Of a stretch of DNA of 64,000 nucleotides, positions 45,610 to 56,470 are shown in pieces. The stretch is from the NCBI RefSeq assembly GCF_003337425.1, contig NZ_QPJU01000004.1, positions 203,774 to 267,773 of the forward strand, written 5' to 3'. The notes beneath the pieces are model-generated. The model was given only the letters and a program-made list of their open reading frames with translations, was not told the origin of the DNA and did not search any database. The translations under genes were made by a program, and so were the position numbers. This DNA is from Extensimonas vulgaris (lineage in GTDB: Bacteria > Pseudomonadota > Gammaproteobacteria > Burkholderiales > Burkholderiaceae_C). The first letter of the stretch is position 1. Each line of letters starts with the position of its first letter.

Positions 45610-46146
45610 ATGCGTCTCACAACCAAAGGTCGTTTTGCAGTCACCGCCATGATCGATCTGGCCCTGCGCCAGAACAATGGCCCCGTCACCCTCGCGGCCA
45701 TCAGCCAGCGCCAGCATATTTCGCTCTCGTATCTGGAGCAGCTTTTCGGCAAGCTGCGCCGCAACGAGCTCGTCGAGTCCACGCGCGGCCCTGGCGGCGG
45801 CTACACGCTCGCGCGCAGGCCCGAAGAAATCACCGTGGCCGACATCATCCTCTCGGTCGATGAGCCCATAGACGCCACGCAGTGCGGCGGCAAGGAAAAT
45901 TGCCTGGGTGATTCGGGCCGCTGCATGACGCACGAGTTGTGGTCGGCGCTGAACCAGCGCATGGTCGAGTTCCTCGACTCGGTCACGCTGCAAAAGCTCG
46001 TCGATGACCAGCTCGCCAAGGGCGTCGAGGTGGAAGCCAAGCCCGCCGCGCGCCGCGCGATCTCGACCACGCCCGTGGTCAAGCCGATCCGTGTGAACGC
46101 ACCGAATTCGGTGTTCGCGCTGGGCAACGCCTTCGCCAAATCCTGA
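45610..46146 (+). CDS. iscR: Iron-sulfur cluster regulator
   Basis: A 178-residue Rrf2-family regulator, started at the ATG 45610 with CAGGAG upstream and the canonical opening MRLTTKGRFAVTAMIDLAL. The winged helix is followed by the three cluster-binding Cys residues spaced C-x5-C-x5-C (CGGKENCLGDSGRCMTHELW, near 92-111). With a [2Fe-2S] cluster it represses the isc operon. The C-terminal 40 residues form a species-variable extension. It heads iscSUA-hscBA-fdx on the same strand; the 207 bases upstream contain a TAGAAT -10-like box at 45454-45459. Confidence 0.96.
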   Translation: MRLTTKGRFAVTAMIDLALRQNNGPVTLAAISQRQHISLSYLEQLFGKLRRNELVESTRGPGGGYTLARRPEEITVADIILSVDEPIDATQCGGKENCLGDSGRCMTHELWSALNQRMVEFLDSVTLQKLVDDQLAKGVEVEAKPAARRAISTTPVVKPIRVNAPNSVFALGNAFAKS

Positions 46147-46277
46147 TGTAACCGCTGCTGCTGCCCGCGCCTTTTGCTTTGCCTGGGGGCGCGACGCGGC
46201 GGTGCGCAGGGCAGTCCGCCCGGCAGCGCCGTGCGCGTGGCGGCATGAATCTTCGTTGAGTCTTTACCGAGCCGACC

Positions 46278-47498
46278 ATGGACACGAAAACGCAACTCCC
46301 CATTTACCTCGACTATGCAGCCACGACGCCCGTCGATCCGCGCGTGGTCGAGGCCATGATTCCCTGGCTGCACGACCACTTCGGCAACCCCGCCTCGCGC
46401 AGCCACGCCTGGGGCTGGGAAGCCGAAGAGGCCGTGGAAAAGGCGCGTGTGCAGGTGGCCGACCTGATCGGCGCCGATCCGCGCGAAATCGTCTGGACCA
46501 GCGGCGCGACCGAATCCAACAACCTCGCGCTCAAGGGCGCAGCGCATTTCTACCAGGGCAAGGGCAAGCACCTTGTCACCGTCAAGACCGAGCACAAGGC
46601 CGTGCTCGACACCATGCGCGAGCTCGAGCGCCAGGGTTTCGAGGTGACTTACCTCGACGTGCAGGAAAACGGCCTGCTCGACCTCGACCGCTTCAAGGAT
46701 GCGCTGCGCCCCGACACCATCCTTGCGAGCGTGATGCTCGTGAACAATGAAATCGGCGTGATCCAGGACATCGCCACCATCGGCGCGCTGTGCCGCGAAA
46801 AGGGCATCGTGTTTCACGTCGATGCGGCGCAGGCGACGGGCAAGGTCGAGATCGACCTGCGCACGCTGCCGGTCGACCTGATGAGCCTGGCTTCGCACAA
46901 AACCTACGGCCCCAAGGGCATTGGCGCGCTGTACCTGCGGCGCAAGCCGCGCGTGCGCATCGAGGCGCAGATGCACGGCGGCGGCCACGAGCGCGGCCTG
47001 CGTTCGGGCACGCTGCCCACGCACCAGATCGTCGGCATGGGCGAGGCCTACCGCATCGCGCGCGCCGAAATGGCGCAAGACCTGGCCAAGGCGCGTGCGC
47101 TGCAAAAGCGCCTGCTCGACGGCCTGTTGCAGATCGAGCAGGCGTTCGTCAATGGCGACCTGCAGCAGCGCGTGCCGCACAACCTGAACATCAGCTTCAA
47201 CTTCGTCGAGGGCGAGTCGCTGATCATGGGCATCAAAAACCTGGCCGTGTCCTCGGGCTCGGCCTGCACCTCGGCGAGCCTGGAGCCCAGCTACGTGCTG
47301 CGCGCGCTGGGCCGCAGCGACGAGCTCGCGCACAGCAGCCTGCGCATCAGCACGGGGCGCTTCACCACCGAAGCCGAGATCGACACCGCCGTGCAGGCCA
47401 TTCGCGAGAACGTGGCGCGCCTGCGCGAGCTCAGCCCCTTGTGGGAGATGTACCAAGAGGGCGTGGACCTCAACACCATCCAGTGGGCCGCGCACTGA
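46278..47498 (+). CDS. iscS: Cysteine desulfurase
   Basis: A 406-residue PLP enzyme that removes sulfur from cysteine for cluster assembly. PLP Lys lies in [20 protein letters not shown] near 208, and the mobile-loop Cys in [20 protein letters not shown] near 330. The family start [15 protein letters not shown] is at 9-23 and the C-terminal [12 protein letters not shown] matches the IscU-contacting tail. It begins 131 bases after iscR. Confidence 0.97.
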   Translation: MDTKTQLPIYLDYAATTPVDPRVVEAMIPWLHDHFGNPASRSHAWGWEAEEAVEKARVQVADLIGADPREIVWTSGATESNNLALKGAAHFYQGKGKHLVTVKTEHKAVLDTMRELERQGFEVTYLDVQENGLLDLDRFKDALRPDTILASVMLVNNEIGVIQDIATIGALCREKGIVFHVDAAQATGKVEIDLRTLPVDLMSLASHKTYGPKGIGALYLRRKPRVRIEAQMHGGGHERGLRSGTLPTHQIVGMGEAYRIARAEMAQDLAKARALQKRLLDGLLQIEQAFVNGDLQQRVPHNLNISFNFVEGESLIMGIKNLAVSSGSACTSASLEPSYVLRALGRSDELAHSSLRISTGRFTTEAEIDTAVQAIRENVARLRELSPLWEMYQEGVDLNTIQWAAH

Positions 47499-47532
47499 CG
47501 TCATTGCTTATTCAGAAAAAGGAGGTTTCACC

Positions 47533-47931
47533 ATGGCTTATTCACAAAAAGTGGTTGACCACTACGAAAACCCGCGCAACGTGGGCTCGTTCGACAAGGG
47601 CGACGACACCGTGGGTACGGGCATGGTCGGCGCACCCGCGTGCGGCGACGTCATGAAGCTGCAGATCAAGGTCAATCCGCAGACCGGCGTGATCGAAGAC
47701 GCGCGCTTCAAGACCTACGGCTGCGGCTCGGCCATCGCCTCGTCCTCGCTCGTGACCGAATGGGTCAAGGGCAAGACGCTGGACGAGGCCACGTCCATCA
47801 AAAACAGCCAGATCGCCGAAGAGCTGGCCCTGCCGCCCGTGAAAATTCATTGCTCCATCCTGGCCGAAGACGCGATCAAGGCCGCGGTGGAAGACTACAA
47901 GCAAAAACATGCTGTCCCCACAGGCGCCTGA
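47533..47931 (+). CDS. iscU: Iron-sulfur cluster scaffold protein
   Basis: A 132-residue scaffold with the three cluster Cys residues in [13 protein letters not shown] (near 37), [14 protein letters not shown] (near 63) and [12 protein letters not shown] (near 106). The chaperone recognition motif LPPVK lies at about 99-103. AAGGAGG precedes its ATG. It accepts sulfur from IscS and hands the cluster on with help from HscA and HscB, encoded downstream. Confidence 0.97.
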   Translation: MAYSQKVVDHYENPRNVGSFDKGDDTVGTGMVGAPACGDVMKLQIKVNPQTGVIEDARFKTYGCGSAIASSSLVTEWVKGKTLDEATSIKNSQIAEELALPPVKIHCSILAEDAIKAAVEDYKQKHAVPTGA

Positions 47932-47932
47932 G

Positions 47933-48256
47933 ATGGCCATCACGCTGACCGAAGCTGCGGCGCGGCACGTGCGCCGCTACCTCGAACGCCGGGGCAAGGG
48001 CCTGGGCGTGCGCCTGGGCGTCAAGACCACGGGCTGCTCGGGCCTGGCCTACAAGCTCGAATACGTGGACGAGCTGCAGCCCGAAGACGTGGTCTTCGAG
48101 AGCCACGGCGTGAAGGTGCTGACCGACCCCAAGAGCCTGGCCTACATCGACGGCACCGAGCTCGACTACGTGCGCGAAGGGCTCAACGAAGGCTTCAAGT
48201 TCCACAACCCGAACGAGCGCGACCGCTGCGGCTGCGGCGAGAGCTTTCGCGTCTGA
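47933..48256 (+). CDS. iscA: Iron-sulfur carrier protein IscA
   Basis: A 107-residue A-type carrier beginning one base after the iscU stop. The three conserved Cys are in [14 protein letters not shown] (near 35) and the C-terminal CGCGESFRV (near 99 and 101). An earlier in-frame start (47909) overlaps iscU and is unlikely. It delivers iron or clusters to apoproteins. Confidence 0.96.
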   Translation: MAITLTEAAARHVRRYLERRGKGLGVRLGVKTTGCSGLAYKLEYVDELQPEDVVFESHGVKVLTDPKSLAYIDGTELDYVREGLNEGFKFHNPNERDRCGCGESFRV

Positions 48257-48301
48257 CGAGGTCTGATAAGCTCAGCCCCATACCGCTTCCCCCATCGCTC
48301 G

Positions 48302-48325
48302 ACCGCCAGCCGTTGGCGGTTTTTT
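48302..48325 (+). terminator. Internal terminator between iscA and hscB
   Basis: ACCGCCA (48302-48308), five-base loop, TGGCGGT (48314-48320), then five more T (six in a row with the last stem base). The hscB start follows seven bases after the T-run. It is a short but well-formed intrinsic terminator inside an operon that must be read through for hscBA-fdx. Confidence 0.8.
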
Positions 48326-48331
48326 GTTGCC

Positions 48332-48850
48332 ATGAACCTCCAATCGGACGACTTCGAACTGTTCGGTGTACCACGCCGCTTCGCGCAGGACCGCGCGCAG
48401 CTCGATGCGCGCTGGAAAGAGCTGCAGCGCGAGGCGCACCCCGACCGCTTTGCCGCGCAAGGCCCTGCCGCCCAGCGCGCGGCCATGCAATGGTCGGTGC
48501 GCATCAACGAGGCCTACCAGCGCCTCAAAGACCCGCTGCGCCGCGCCGCCTACCTGTGCGAATTGCACGGCGTGCCGCTGCGTGCCGAGGACAACACGGC
48601 CATGCCCGCGCAGTTTCTGCTGCAGCAGATGCAGTGGCGCGAGGCGCTCGAAGAGGCGCGCAGCGCCGCCGAGGTCGAAGCGCTGGAGCGCAGCGTGCAG
48701 CAAGCCTGGCAAGACACGCTCGCGCGCTGTGCCGAATTGCTCGATCAGCAACAGGACTGGGCCGCAGCCGCGCAGGAGGTCAGAGCCCTCATGTTTCTTG
48801 GGCGCTTTGCCGAGGACGTGGAACGTCGGCGCGAGGCCTTGGGAGAATAA
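48332..48850 (+). CDS. hscB: Co-chaperone for cluster transfer (J-protein)
   Basis: A 172-residue J-type co-chaperone of the usual length. The J domain (about 4-75) has FELFGVPRRFAQDRAQLDAR and the HPD motif in LQREAHPDRFA near 33. The C-terminal domain (90-170) is helical and binds IscU. It stimulates the HscA ATPase. It follows an internal terminator, so it may be expressed below the level of iscSUA. Confidence 0.95.
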   Translation: MNLQSDDFELFGVPRRFAQDRAQLDARWKELQREAHPDRFAAQGPAAQRAAMQWSVRINEAYQRLKDPLRRAAYLCELHGVPLRAEDNTAMPAQFLLQQMQWREALEEARSAAEVEALERSVQQAWQDTLARCAELLDQQQDWAAAAQEVRALMFLGRFAEDVERRREALGE

Positions 48851-48904
48851 GTCCACTGGTGCGCGTCGCGTGCGTTTTTGAATGAAATCCGCCTTCAGCC
48901 AAGG

Positions 48905-48938
48905 CGGGGCCTGCGCAAGCAGCTCTCTTTTTGATACT
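48905..48938. repeat. Dispersed Comamonadaceae-type repeat copy
   Basis: GGGGCCTGCGCAAGCAGCTC followed by TCTTTTTGATACT. It matches the reverse complement of the ATAGCTGCTTGCGC module and lies between hscB and hscA, three bases before the hscA start. Confidence 0.6.
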
Positions 48939-48940
48939 CC

Positions 48941-50830
<1,890 letters not shown>

Positions 50831-50862
50831 CCACTCTTTTTTGCGACCCTCCAGAGTCCCGC

Positions 50863-51201
50863 ATGCCCGTCATCAAAATCCTGCCCCACCCTGAATACTG
50901 CCCGGCCGGCGCCGAGATCAGCGCGAGCGCGGGCACCTCGATTTGCGAGGCCCTGCTCGAGCACGATATCCCCATAGAGCACGCCTGCGAGATGAGCTGC
51001 GCCTGCACCACCTGCCACGTGATCGTGCGCGAAGGTTTCGATTCATTGAACCCGCCCGACGAGGACGAGGAAGACCTGCTCGACCGCGCCTGGGGCCTCA
51101 CGCCGCAGTCGCGCCTGTCGTGCCAGGCCATCGTCGGGGCGCGCGATTTGACGGTGGAAATCCCCAAGTATTCGATCAACCACGCCAAGGAAAAGCACTG
51201 A
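50863..51201 (+). CDS. fdx: [2Fe-2S] ferredoxin of the isc operon
   Basis: A 112-residue adrenodoxin-like ferredoxin. ATG 50863 gives the standard opening MPVIKILPHPEYCPAGAEIS; a TTG at 50827 that overlaps the hscA stop is less likely. The cluster Cys residues follow C-x5-C-x2-C in EHACEMSCACTTCHVIV, with the fourth in SRLSCQAIVG near 87. It supplies electrons for cluster assembly and closes the operon. Confidence 0.95.
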   Translation: MPVIKILPHPEYCPAGAEISASAGTSICEALLEHDIPIEHACEMSCACTTCHVIVREGFDSLNPPDEDEEDLLDRAWGLTPQSRLSCQAIVGARDLTVEIPKYSINHAKEKH

Positions 51202-51223
51202 AAAAGGTGCACCAAGCCAGTCC

Positions 51224-51934
51224 ATGACGCGCCAGATCGTTCTCGACACCGAAACCACGGGCCTTTCCGCCGAAGGCGGCGACCGCATCATCGAAATCGG
51301 CTGCGTGGAGTTGTTCGCGCGCAAGCGCACGGGCAACAACAAGCACTATTACCTGAATCCCGAGCGCGAAAGCCACGAGGACGCGCTCAAGGTGCACGGC
51401 ATCAGCAACGAGTTTTTGCTCGACAAACCCAAGTTCGCGGCCGTGGCGCCAGAATTGATCGAATACCTGCGCGACGCCGAAATCATCATCCACAACGCGG
51501 CCTTCGACGTGGGCTTTCTGAACAAGGAGCTGGAGCTTGCGGGCCACCCGCCGCTGCAGCACTTCGTCGCGTGCGTCACCGACACGCTGGCCATGGCCAA
51601 GGAGCTGTTTCCGGGCAAGCGCAACTCGCTCGATGCCCTGTGCGACCGCCTGGGCGTGGACAACTCCAGCCGCACCCTGCACGGCGCGCTGCTCGACGCC
51701 GAACTGCTGGCCGAGGTCTATATCCACCTCACGCGCGGACAGGATGCGCTGCTGATTCTCGACGAGGTGCAGGAGGGCTCCGGCACGGGCGGTGCACGCA
51801 TCGACCTGCGCGGCTTTGCGCTGCCTGTGCTGCGCGCAAGCGCGCAGGAGATCGCCGCGCATGAGGAAATCCTCGCGCAGATCGACAAGGCCAGCGGCGG
51901 AAAAACCGTCTGGCGTGCGCTGCAGTCCTCCTGA
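51224..51934 (+). CDS. dnaQ: DNA polymerase III epsilon subunit (proofreading exonuclease)
   Basis: A 236-residue 3'-5' exonuclease of the DEDDh class. ExoI is IVLDTETTGLS (Asp8, Glu10), ExoII HNAAFDVGFLNKEL near 90, and ExoIII HGALLDAELLAEVY (His, Asp) near 155-168. The C-terminal 50 residues would bind the alpha subunit. It starts 22 bases after fdx on the same strand, so it may be partly co-transcribed. Confidence 0.95.
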   Translation: MTRQIVLDTETTGLSAEGGDRIIEIGCVELFARKRTGNNKHYYLNPERESHEDALKVHGISNEFLLDKPKFAAVAPELIEYLRDAEIIIHNAAFDVGFLNKELELAGHPPLQHFVACVTDTLAMAKELFPGKRNSLDALCDRLGVDNSSRTLHGALLDAELLAEVYIHLTRGQDALLILDEVQEGSGTGGARIDLRGFALPVLRASAQEIAAHEEILAQIDKASGGKTVWRALQSS

Positions 51935-51985
51935 GCGGGCTTTTACATGCGAACATTGGCGTTTTCATTTCTCTACTTTGACGCC

Positions 51986-52507
51986 ATGAAAAGCATGCAC
52001 TACGGGAAAAAGCGCGGGATGCGTGTGGGAGCGCTGGCGCTGGCACTTGCCTGCACGGCCTGTGGCACGCGGCCGGTGTATGAGGAGGAGCAGTTCAAAA
52101 AGGACTCCCCTTACCAAAGAACCTACGCCACGGGCGAGCAGGAGGCTTGCGACGCAGCGCTGCGCGCCTTGCTGAGCCAGGGCTACCGCATCGACGAAGC
52201 CAAAGAAACCACCATCCATGCGCACAAGGAGTTTCAGCCTGAGGAAGAGCTCAATGCCGTGCTCGACTTCAGCGTGATCTGCAAGGCCGCAGACCGCGGC
52301 GCAACGGTGTTCGTGAACGCCATCGAAACCCGCTACAAGCTCAAAAAGGTTTCGGGTGGCGCCAGCGTGAGCGTGGGGGGCGGCGGCATTTCGCTGCCGT
52401 GGAGCAAGAGTGCGGATTCGCTGGTCAAAGTTTCCAGCACGACGGTCACCGAAAAGAAGTTCTACAAGCAGTTCTTCGACTTGGTCGCCAGCTTCTTGCC
52501 CAAGTGA
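51986..52507 (+). CDS. DUF2242 lipoprotein
   Basis: A protein of about 173 residues with a lipoprotein signal peptide: basic start (MHYGKKRGMRVG), hydrophobic ALALALACTACG and a lipobox with Cys near 23 or 26. The mature part (QRTYATGEQEACDAALRALL, then YRIDEAKETTIHAHKEFQPE) matches the DUF2242 family of betaproteobacterial outer-membrane lipoproteins. A Gly-rich loop (SVGGGGISLP) follows near 142. The start could also be the ATG at 52019. Function is unknown. Confidence 0.8.
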   Translation: MKSMHYGKKRGMRVGALALALACTACGTRPVYEEEQFKKDSPYQRTYATGEQEACDAALRALLSQGYRIDEAKETTIHAHKEFQPEEELNAVLDFSVICKAADRGATVFVNAIETRYKLKKVSGGASVSVGGGGISLPWSKSADSLVKVSSTTVTEKKFYKQFFDLVASFLPK

Positions 52508-52544
52508 CGCCGGCGATGCGCGCAACGACGCGGGGGGTCGGGCT

Positions 52545-53201
52545 TCAGGGGGCAAGACGCTCGCGTACCCAAACGTCCGCCTCCTTGCGGTAGCGCAACC
52601 TGTCGTGCAAGCGGCTCTTGCGGCCCTGCCAGAATTCCCACTGGTCGGGCTTCAAGCGGTAGCCGCCCCAATGCGGCGGGCGCGGCGGGCGCAACAGGAA
52701 TTGCGCGCTGTAGCGTGCGGCATTGGCAAGCAGCACGTTGCGGCTCGGGATCACCTGGCTTTGCGGGCTCGCCCACGCGCCTATGCGCGAATCGAGCGGG
52801 CGGCTGTGGAAGTAGGCGTCGCTTTCTTCCGCGCTGACCTTCTCGACCACGCCCTCGATGCGCACCACGCGCTCGAGTTCGACCCAATGAAACTGTAGCG
52901 CCGCGTAGGGGTTGCCCGCGAGCTCGCGGCCTTTGCGGCTTTCGTAATTCGTGAACCAGACGATGCCGCGCTCGTCGTAGCCCTTGATCAACACCACGCG
53001 CGTGCTGGGGCGCAGATCGCTGCCCACGGTGGCCACCGTCATCGCGTTGGGCTCAGGCAATTGGGCGTTCAGCGCCTCTTTGATCCATTGATCGAATTGC
53101 AGCAGCGGATCGGCGTGCGAGGCCTCTTCGCTGAGCTCGGCGCGCTCATAGCTTTTGCGCAGGTCGGCGAGAGAGGCGGGGGTGTGGCTCATGTTTGGCA
53201 T
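52545..53201 (-). CDS. pdxH: Pyridoxamine 5'-phosphate oxidase
   Basis: A 218-residue FMN enzyme that makes pyridoxal phosphate from its pyridoxamine or pyridoxine form. ATG 53201 has GGAG upstream and gives the family length; the frame extends further without support. FMN and substrate motifs are [20 protein letters not shown] near 46-65, [17 protein letters not shown] near 76, [14 protein letters not shown], and the C-terminal [17 protein letters not shown] end ([14 protein letters not shown]). It is the last gene of the leftward run that includes the ferredoxin reductase. Confidence 0.94.
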   Translation of the reverse strand: MPNMSHTPASLADLRKSYERAELSEEASHADPLLQFDQWIKEALNAQLPEPNAMTVATVGSDLRPSTRVVLIKGYDERGIVWFTNYESRKGRELAGNPYAALQFHWVELERVVRIEGVVEKVSAEESDAYFHSRPLDSRIGAWASPQSQVIPSRNVLLANAARYSAQFLLRPPRPPHWGGYRLKPDQWEFWQGRKSRLHDRLRYRKEADVWVRERLAP

Positions 53202-53303
53202 CGTGCTTTGCTCCAAAAGGCCGTCAGTACCACCGGGCTGTGGATGCGTGGGGCGAGACGGCGGCGGGATAGGCTGCTTCTCGGGCGCCAGCGTTGTCCG
53301 CAC

Positions 53304-54470
53304 TCATTCGTGCACCCGCGCCCCCAAGCGTTCTTGCAGCCGTGGGCTGGTGGTCGTGTATTGCAGCGGCAGGGGCTGGCCCGCGCGGGCCTCGGCGGCG
53401 GCCCAGGCGGCGAGGGTGGCTTCGTGGAAGCCGCAGACCAGCAGCTTGCGCTTGCCGGGGTAGCTGTTGATGTCGCCCACGGCGTAAATGCCGGGCACGC
53501 TGGTGGCCATGGTCGCCGGATCGACGCGCAACTGCTTGCGCTCGAGCGCCAAGCCCCAGTCGGCGATGGGCCCGAGGCGCGGCGAGATGCCCAGCAGTGC
53601 CTGCAACTGGTCGAGCGGCAGGCGCTCGGTCTGGCCCGCGGGGGTGAGCAACTCGAGCGCGCACAGGCGTTCGGCGGGCGCGCCGTTTGCATTCAGGTCC
53701 TGGCAGGCGATGCGTTCGGTGACTTGTTTTGTCTGGTGCTCGACGCGGGCTTCACGGGTGGTTTGAAAGCCCGTGATCTGCCCCGCCACCACCTGCAGCA
53801 GCCCCGCATCGCGCAACTGCTGCAGGCGCGCGAGTTGCTCGGGCGGCGCGTGAAACACGTCGCGGCGGTGCAGCAGCGTGACGCTGGCGGGCGCGCCGGC
53901 GCCAGCGTCGCCGCCGGCACATTGGCGCCGTTCGGCCAGCGCCACGGCCTGGGCCACGGCGCTTTCTTCGCCGCCGTGCACCACCACCTGCAGGCCCGCG
54001 CTCGCGGCGGGAGCGGGAATCGCGTTGGCGTAGAAAACCTGGCGACCTTCGAAGCGTTCGAGGCCCGGCAGCGGCAAACGCTTTGGCACGAAAGCGCCCA
54101 GCCCCGCGGCGATAAAGACCTGGCGCGCGTGCAGTTGCGCGCCGTCGCTGCAGCCCAGCACGAACGACCCGTCAGGCTGCGCCTGCAAGGTCTGCACGAG
54201 GCAGCCGAACTGCCAGCGCGGCGCGAACGGCGCCGTCTGGCGCAGCAGCAGCGCAACGAGTTCGCTGCCCGTGCAGCGCGGCACACCGGGGATGTCGTAA
54301 ATGGGCTTGTCGGCGTAGAGCTCGGTGCACTGGCCGCCGGCGTGCGCGAGTGCATCGACGACATGCGCCCGTATGCCTTGCAGGCCGAGCTGGAACACCT
54401 GAAACAGGCCGACCGGGCCCGCGCCTATGACCACGGCATCGGCAATGGGGTGCTCGCGGGGTTCTGGCAC
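53304..54470 (-). CDS. Ferredoxin-NADP reductase (thioredoxin-reductase-like type)
   Basis: A 388-residue flavoprotein starting at GTG 54470. FAD site AVVIGAGPVGLFQVFQLGLQ is at about 13-32, followed by GGQCTELYADKPIYDIPGVP near 45, and a late FAD segment IYAVGDINSYPGKRKLLVCG near 327. There is no CxxC between the domains, which excludes thioredoxin reductase. It fits the YumC-like ferredoxin-NADP reductases that move electrons between NADPH and ferredoxin. Its position 97 bases after the ferredoxin gene and downstream of the sulfate-reduction genes suggests it feeds sulfite reduction. Confidence 0.85.
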   Translation of the reverse strand: MPEPREHPIADAVVIGAGPVGLFQVFQLGLQGIRAHVVDALAHAGGQCTELYADKPIYDIPGVPRCTGSELVALLLRQTAPFAPRWQFGCLVQTLQAQPDGSFVLGCSDGAQLHARQVFIAAGLGAFVPKRLPLPGLERFEGRQVFYANAIPAPAASAGLQVVVHGGEESAVAQAVALAERRQCAGGDAGAGAPASVTLLHRRDVFHAPPEQLARLQQLRDAGLLQVVAGQITGFQTTREARVEHQTKQVTERIACQDLNANGAPAERLCALELLTPAGQTERLPLDQLQALLGISPRLGPIADWGLALERKQLRVDPATMATSVPGIYAVGDINSYPGKRKLLVCGFHEATLAAWAAAEARAGQPLPLQYTTTSPRLQERLGARVHE

Positions 54471-54567
54471 GGCGGCAAAGAAAGGTGGCGCGAAACGGCG
54501 AAGGGCGCAATACAGCGGGAGGCTCTGGCAGAAGCTATGGCCGCCAGTTCCGCGCCGCTGATCCTAT

Positions 54568-54897
54568 TCAGCGCACCAGGTATTGGAGTTTGCCCGGCTT
54601 GCCGTTCCATTCGTCGGCATCGGGCAGCGGAGCCTTGCGCTTGGTGATGGTTTTCCAGCCGGCGGCGCGGGAGAGTTCGGCGTTGATCTTGATGAACGCG
54701 AGCTGGTCTGAGGGCACATCTTCTTCGGCAAAGATGGCGTTGGCCGGGCATTCGGGGATGCAGACCGCGCAGTCTATGCACTCGTCGGGGTCGATCACGA
54801 GGAAGTTCGGCCCTTCTTTGAAGCAATCGACGGGGCACACGTCCACGCAATCGGTGTATTTGCAATTGATGCAGTTTTCGGTAACGACGTGGGTCAT
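54568..54897 (-). CDS. fdxA: Seven-iron ferredoxin
   Basis: A 109-residue ferredoxin with two clusters. [18 protein letters not shown] near 9-26 and [16 protein letters not shown] near 40-55 provide the Cys ligands of a [3Fe-4S]/[4Fe-4S] type protein. The C-terminal half ([20 protein letters not shown]) is the usual FdxA extension. ATG 54897 gives the standard [12 protein letters not shown] opening. It lies between cysN and the reductase gene, all on one strand. Confidence 0.93.
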   Translation of the reverse strand: MTHVVTENCINCKYTDCVDVCPVDCFKEGPNFLVIDPDECIDCAVCIPECPANAIFAEEDVPSDQLAFIKINAELSRAAGWKTITKRKAPLPDADEWNGKPGKLQYLVR

Positions 54898-54994
54898 GAC
54901 GGATGGTTGCCGGTGGGTGAAAGCCCGCGATTTTATGCGGGCGCTCATGGTTCCAAGGGAAGTAGGGGCTGATCTATGTCAGGGTGGTGTCGGG

Positions 54995-56410
54995 TCACTG
55001 CACCAGCACGGCGGCCGCGGTGCGGTGGCTTGCGGTGTCGACGAGGATGAGCGAGCCGAGCACGCGCGCCTGCGCAAACGGCGCGGCGGGGATGGGCTCT
55101 TGCAGCAGCAATTGCACCTGGCCGATCGCGTTGGGCTCGAGCTGCGTGGCCTCTTGCGCGGCCAGGGTGTGGATGTCGAGCCGGTGCAGGATGCGCTGCA
55201 CCTTGGCCTTGACCCAGCGGTGGCCGTGCAGCGCCCAATAGACGCGGCCCGGCTGCAGCGGCTCGTCGTCCATCCAGGCGAGCGTGGCGGTGAAGTCGCG
55301 CCGTGCGGGCCACACGGGCGCAGTCGCGGGTGCTGTGGGCGTGTCGAAGTCGTCGTGTGGCGCTTGCGGTGTGGCCGCAGCGGCGGGCGCGGCCATGATC
55401 CAGTCGCCGCGCGAGACATCGACTTCGCGGTCCAGCACCACGCCGGCGCTGTGGCCCGCGCTCACGGCACCGGGCGTGCGCACGGCGTCCAGCACCTGCG
55501 CCACGCGCGCAATGTGGCCGCTGGGGAAGACCTGCACCGCCATGCCCTCGTGCACCTGGCCCGCGGCCACGCGGCCCCAGAACACGCGCCGCCCGCGCGA
55601 GGTGTCGGCCGAGGCGGAGAATTTTTCTACCCACTGCACGGGCAGGGCCAGCGGCAGCGCCGCGTCGGCAGGCGTGGTGGGCAACTGCTCGAGCACTTGC
55701 AGCAGGCTGGCGCCCTGGTAGCCGCACCAGCCGGCGTGCGCATGTTCAAAGTCCACCACGTTCCAGCCCTCGAGCGCCGAGATCGGCACGATGGCCGTGG
55801 GCGTGATGCCGCGCGCGCGCGCAAAGTCCTGCAAGGCGGTGCGGATGTGCGCATACGCGAGCGCCGGGTCGTCCACGGCGTCGAGCTTGTTGATCGCAAA
55901 CACGATGGAGGGCACGCGCAGCAGGTCGAGCAGCAGCGTGTGGCGGCGCGTTTGCGGCAGCAGCGCGAGCGCAGCGTTGCGCCAGTCGAGCTTGGTGGCA
56001 TCGACGAGCACCACGGCAGCGTCGGCCTGCGAGGCGGCGGTGACCATGTTGCGCGTGTATTGCTCGTGCCCCGGCGCGTCGCCGATGATGAATTTGCGTG
56101 CCTCGGTGGCAAAGTAGCGCCAGGCCACGTCGATGGTGATGCCCTGCTCGCGCTCGGCCTGCAGGCCGTCGGTGAGCAGTGCCAGGTCGGTCGTGCCGCC
56201 GCGCGTGACGCCCGCCAGGTGGTCTTGCAGCACGGCGCGGCTGTCGAGCAGCAGGCGCCCGATCAGCGTGCTTTTGCCGTCATCGACCGAGCCGCAGGTG
56301 ATGAAGCGCAGCGCCGCCGCGCGCGCACCCTCGTTTGAAAGTTTGGCATCATTTTGGCCACTAGCCAAGGTAGGACGTTCACTGGCAGCTATTGATTCGG
56401 TAGTACTCAT
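54995..56410 (-). CDS. cysN: Sulfate adenylyltransferase large subunit (GTPase)
   Basis: A 471-residue elongation-factor-like GTPase that, with CysD, makes adenosine phosphosulfate. GTP motifs are ITCGSVDDGKSTLIGRLLL near 37-55, GDAPGHEQYTRNMV near 108-121, and INKLDAVD near 167. About 30 residues precede the family's usual start. Residues 5-24 (ESIAASERPTLASGQNDAK) are encoded by a copy of the dispersed repeat (56341-56397), so the N-terminus looks repeat-derived. No CysC kinase domain is fused at the C-terminus. Confidence 0.95.
   Translation of the reverse strand: MSTTESIAASERPTLASGQNDAKLSNEGARAAALRFITCGSVDDGKSTLIGRLLLDSRAVLQDHLAGVTRGGTTDLALLTDGLQAEREQGITIDVAWRYFATEARKFIIGDAPGHEQYTRNMVTAASQADAAVVLVDATKLDWRNAALALLPQTRRHTLLLDLLRVPSIVFAINKLDAVDDPALAYAHIRTALQDFARARGITPTAIVPISALEGWNVVDFEHAHAGWCGYQGASLLQVLEQLPTTPADAALPLALPVQWVEKFSASADTSRGRRVFWGRVAAGQVHEGMAVQVFPSGHIARVAQVLDAVRTPGAVSAGHSAGVVLDREVDVSRGDWIMAAPAAAATPQAPHDDFDTPTAPATAPVWPARRDFTATLAWMDDEPLQPGRVYWALHGHRWVKAKVQRILHRLDIHTLAAQEATQLEPNAIGQVQLLLQEPIPAAPFAQARVLGSLILVDTASHRTAAAVLVQ
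56341..56397. repeat. Dispersed repeat copy inside cysN
   Basis: TTTGGCATCATTTTGGCCAC, then TAGCCAAGGTAGGACGTTCA and CTGGCAGCTATTGATT. It contains both modules of the family repeat (ATAGCTGCC and CTAG...GGCCAAAATGATGCCAAA on the minus strand) and is translated as part of the CysN N-terminus. Confidence 0.75.
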
Positions 56411-56470
56411 GGTCGTTTGCTTGTTTGCATCAACGGTGCGTCGGTGGGCTTAGGCGTTGGCGCCAACCCG

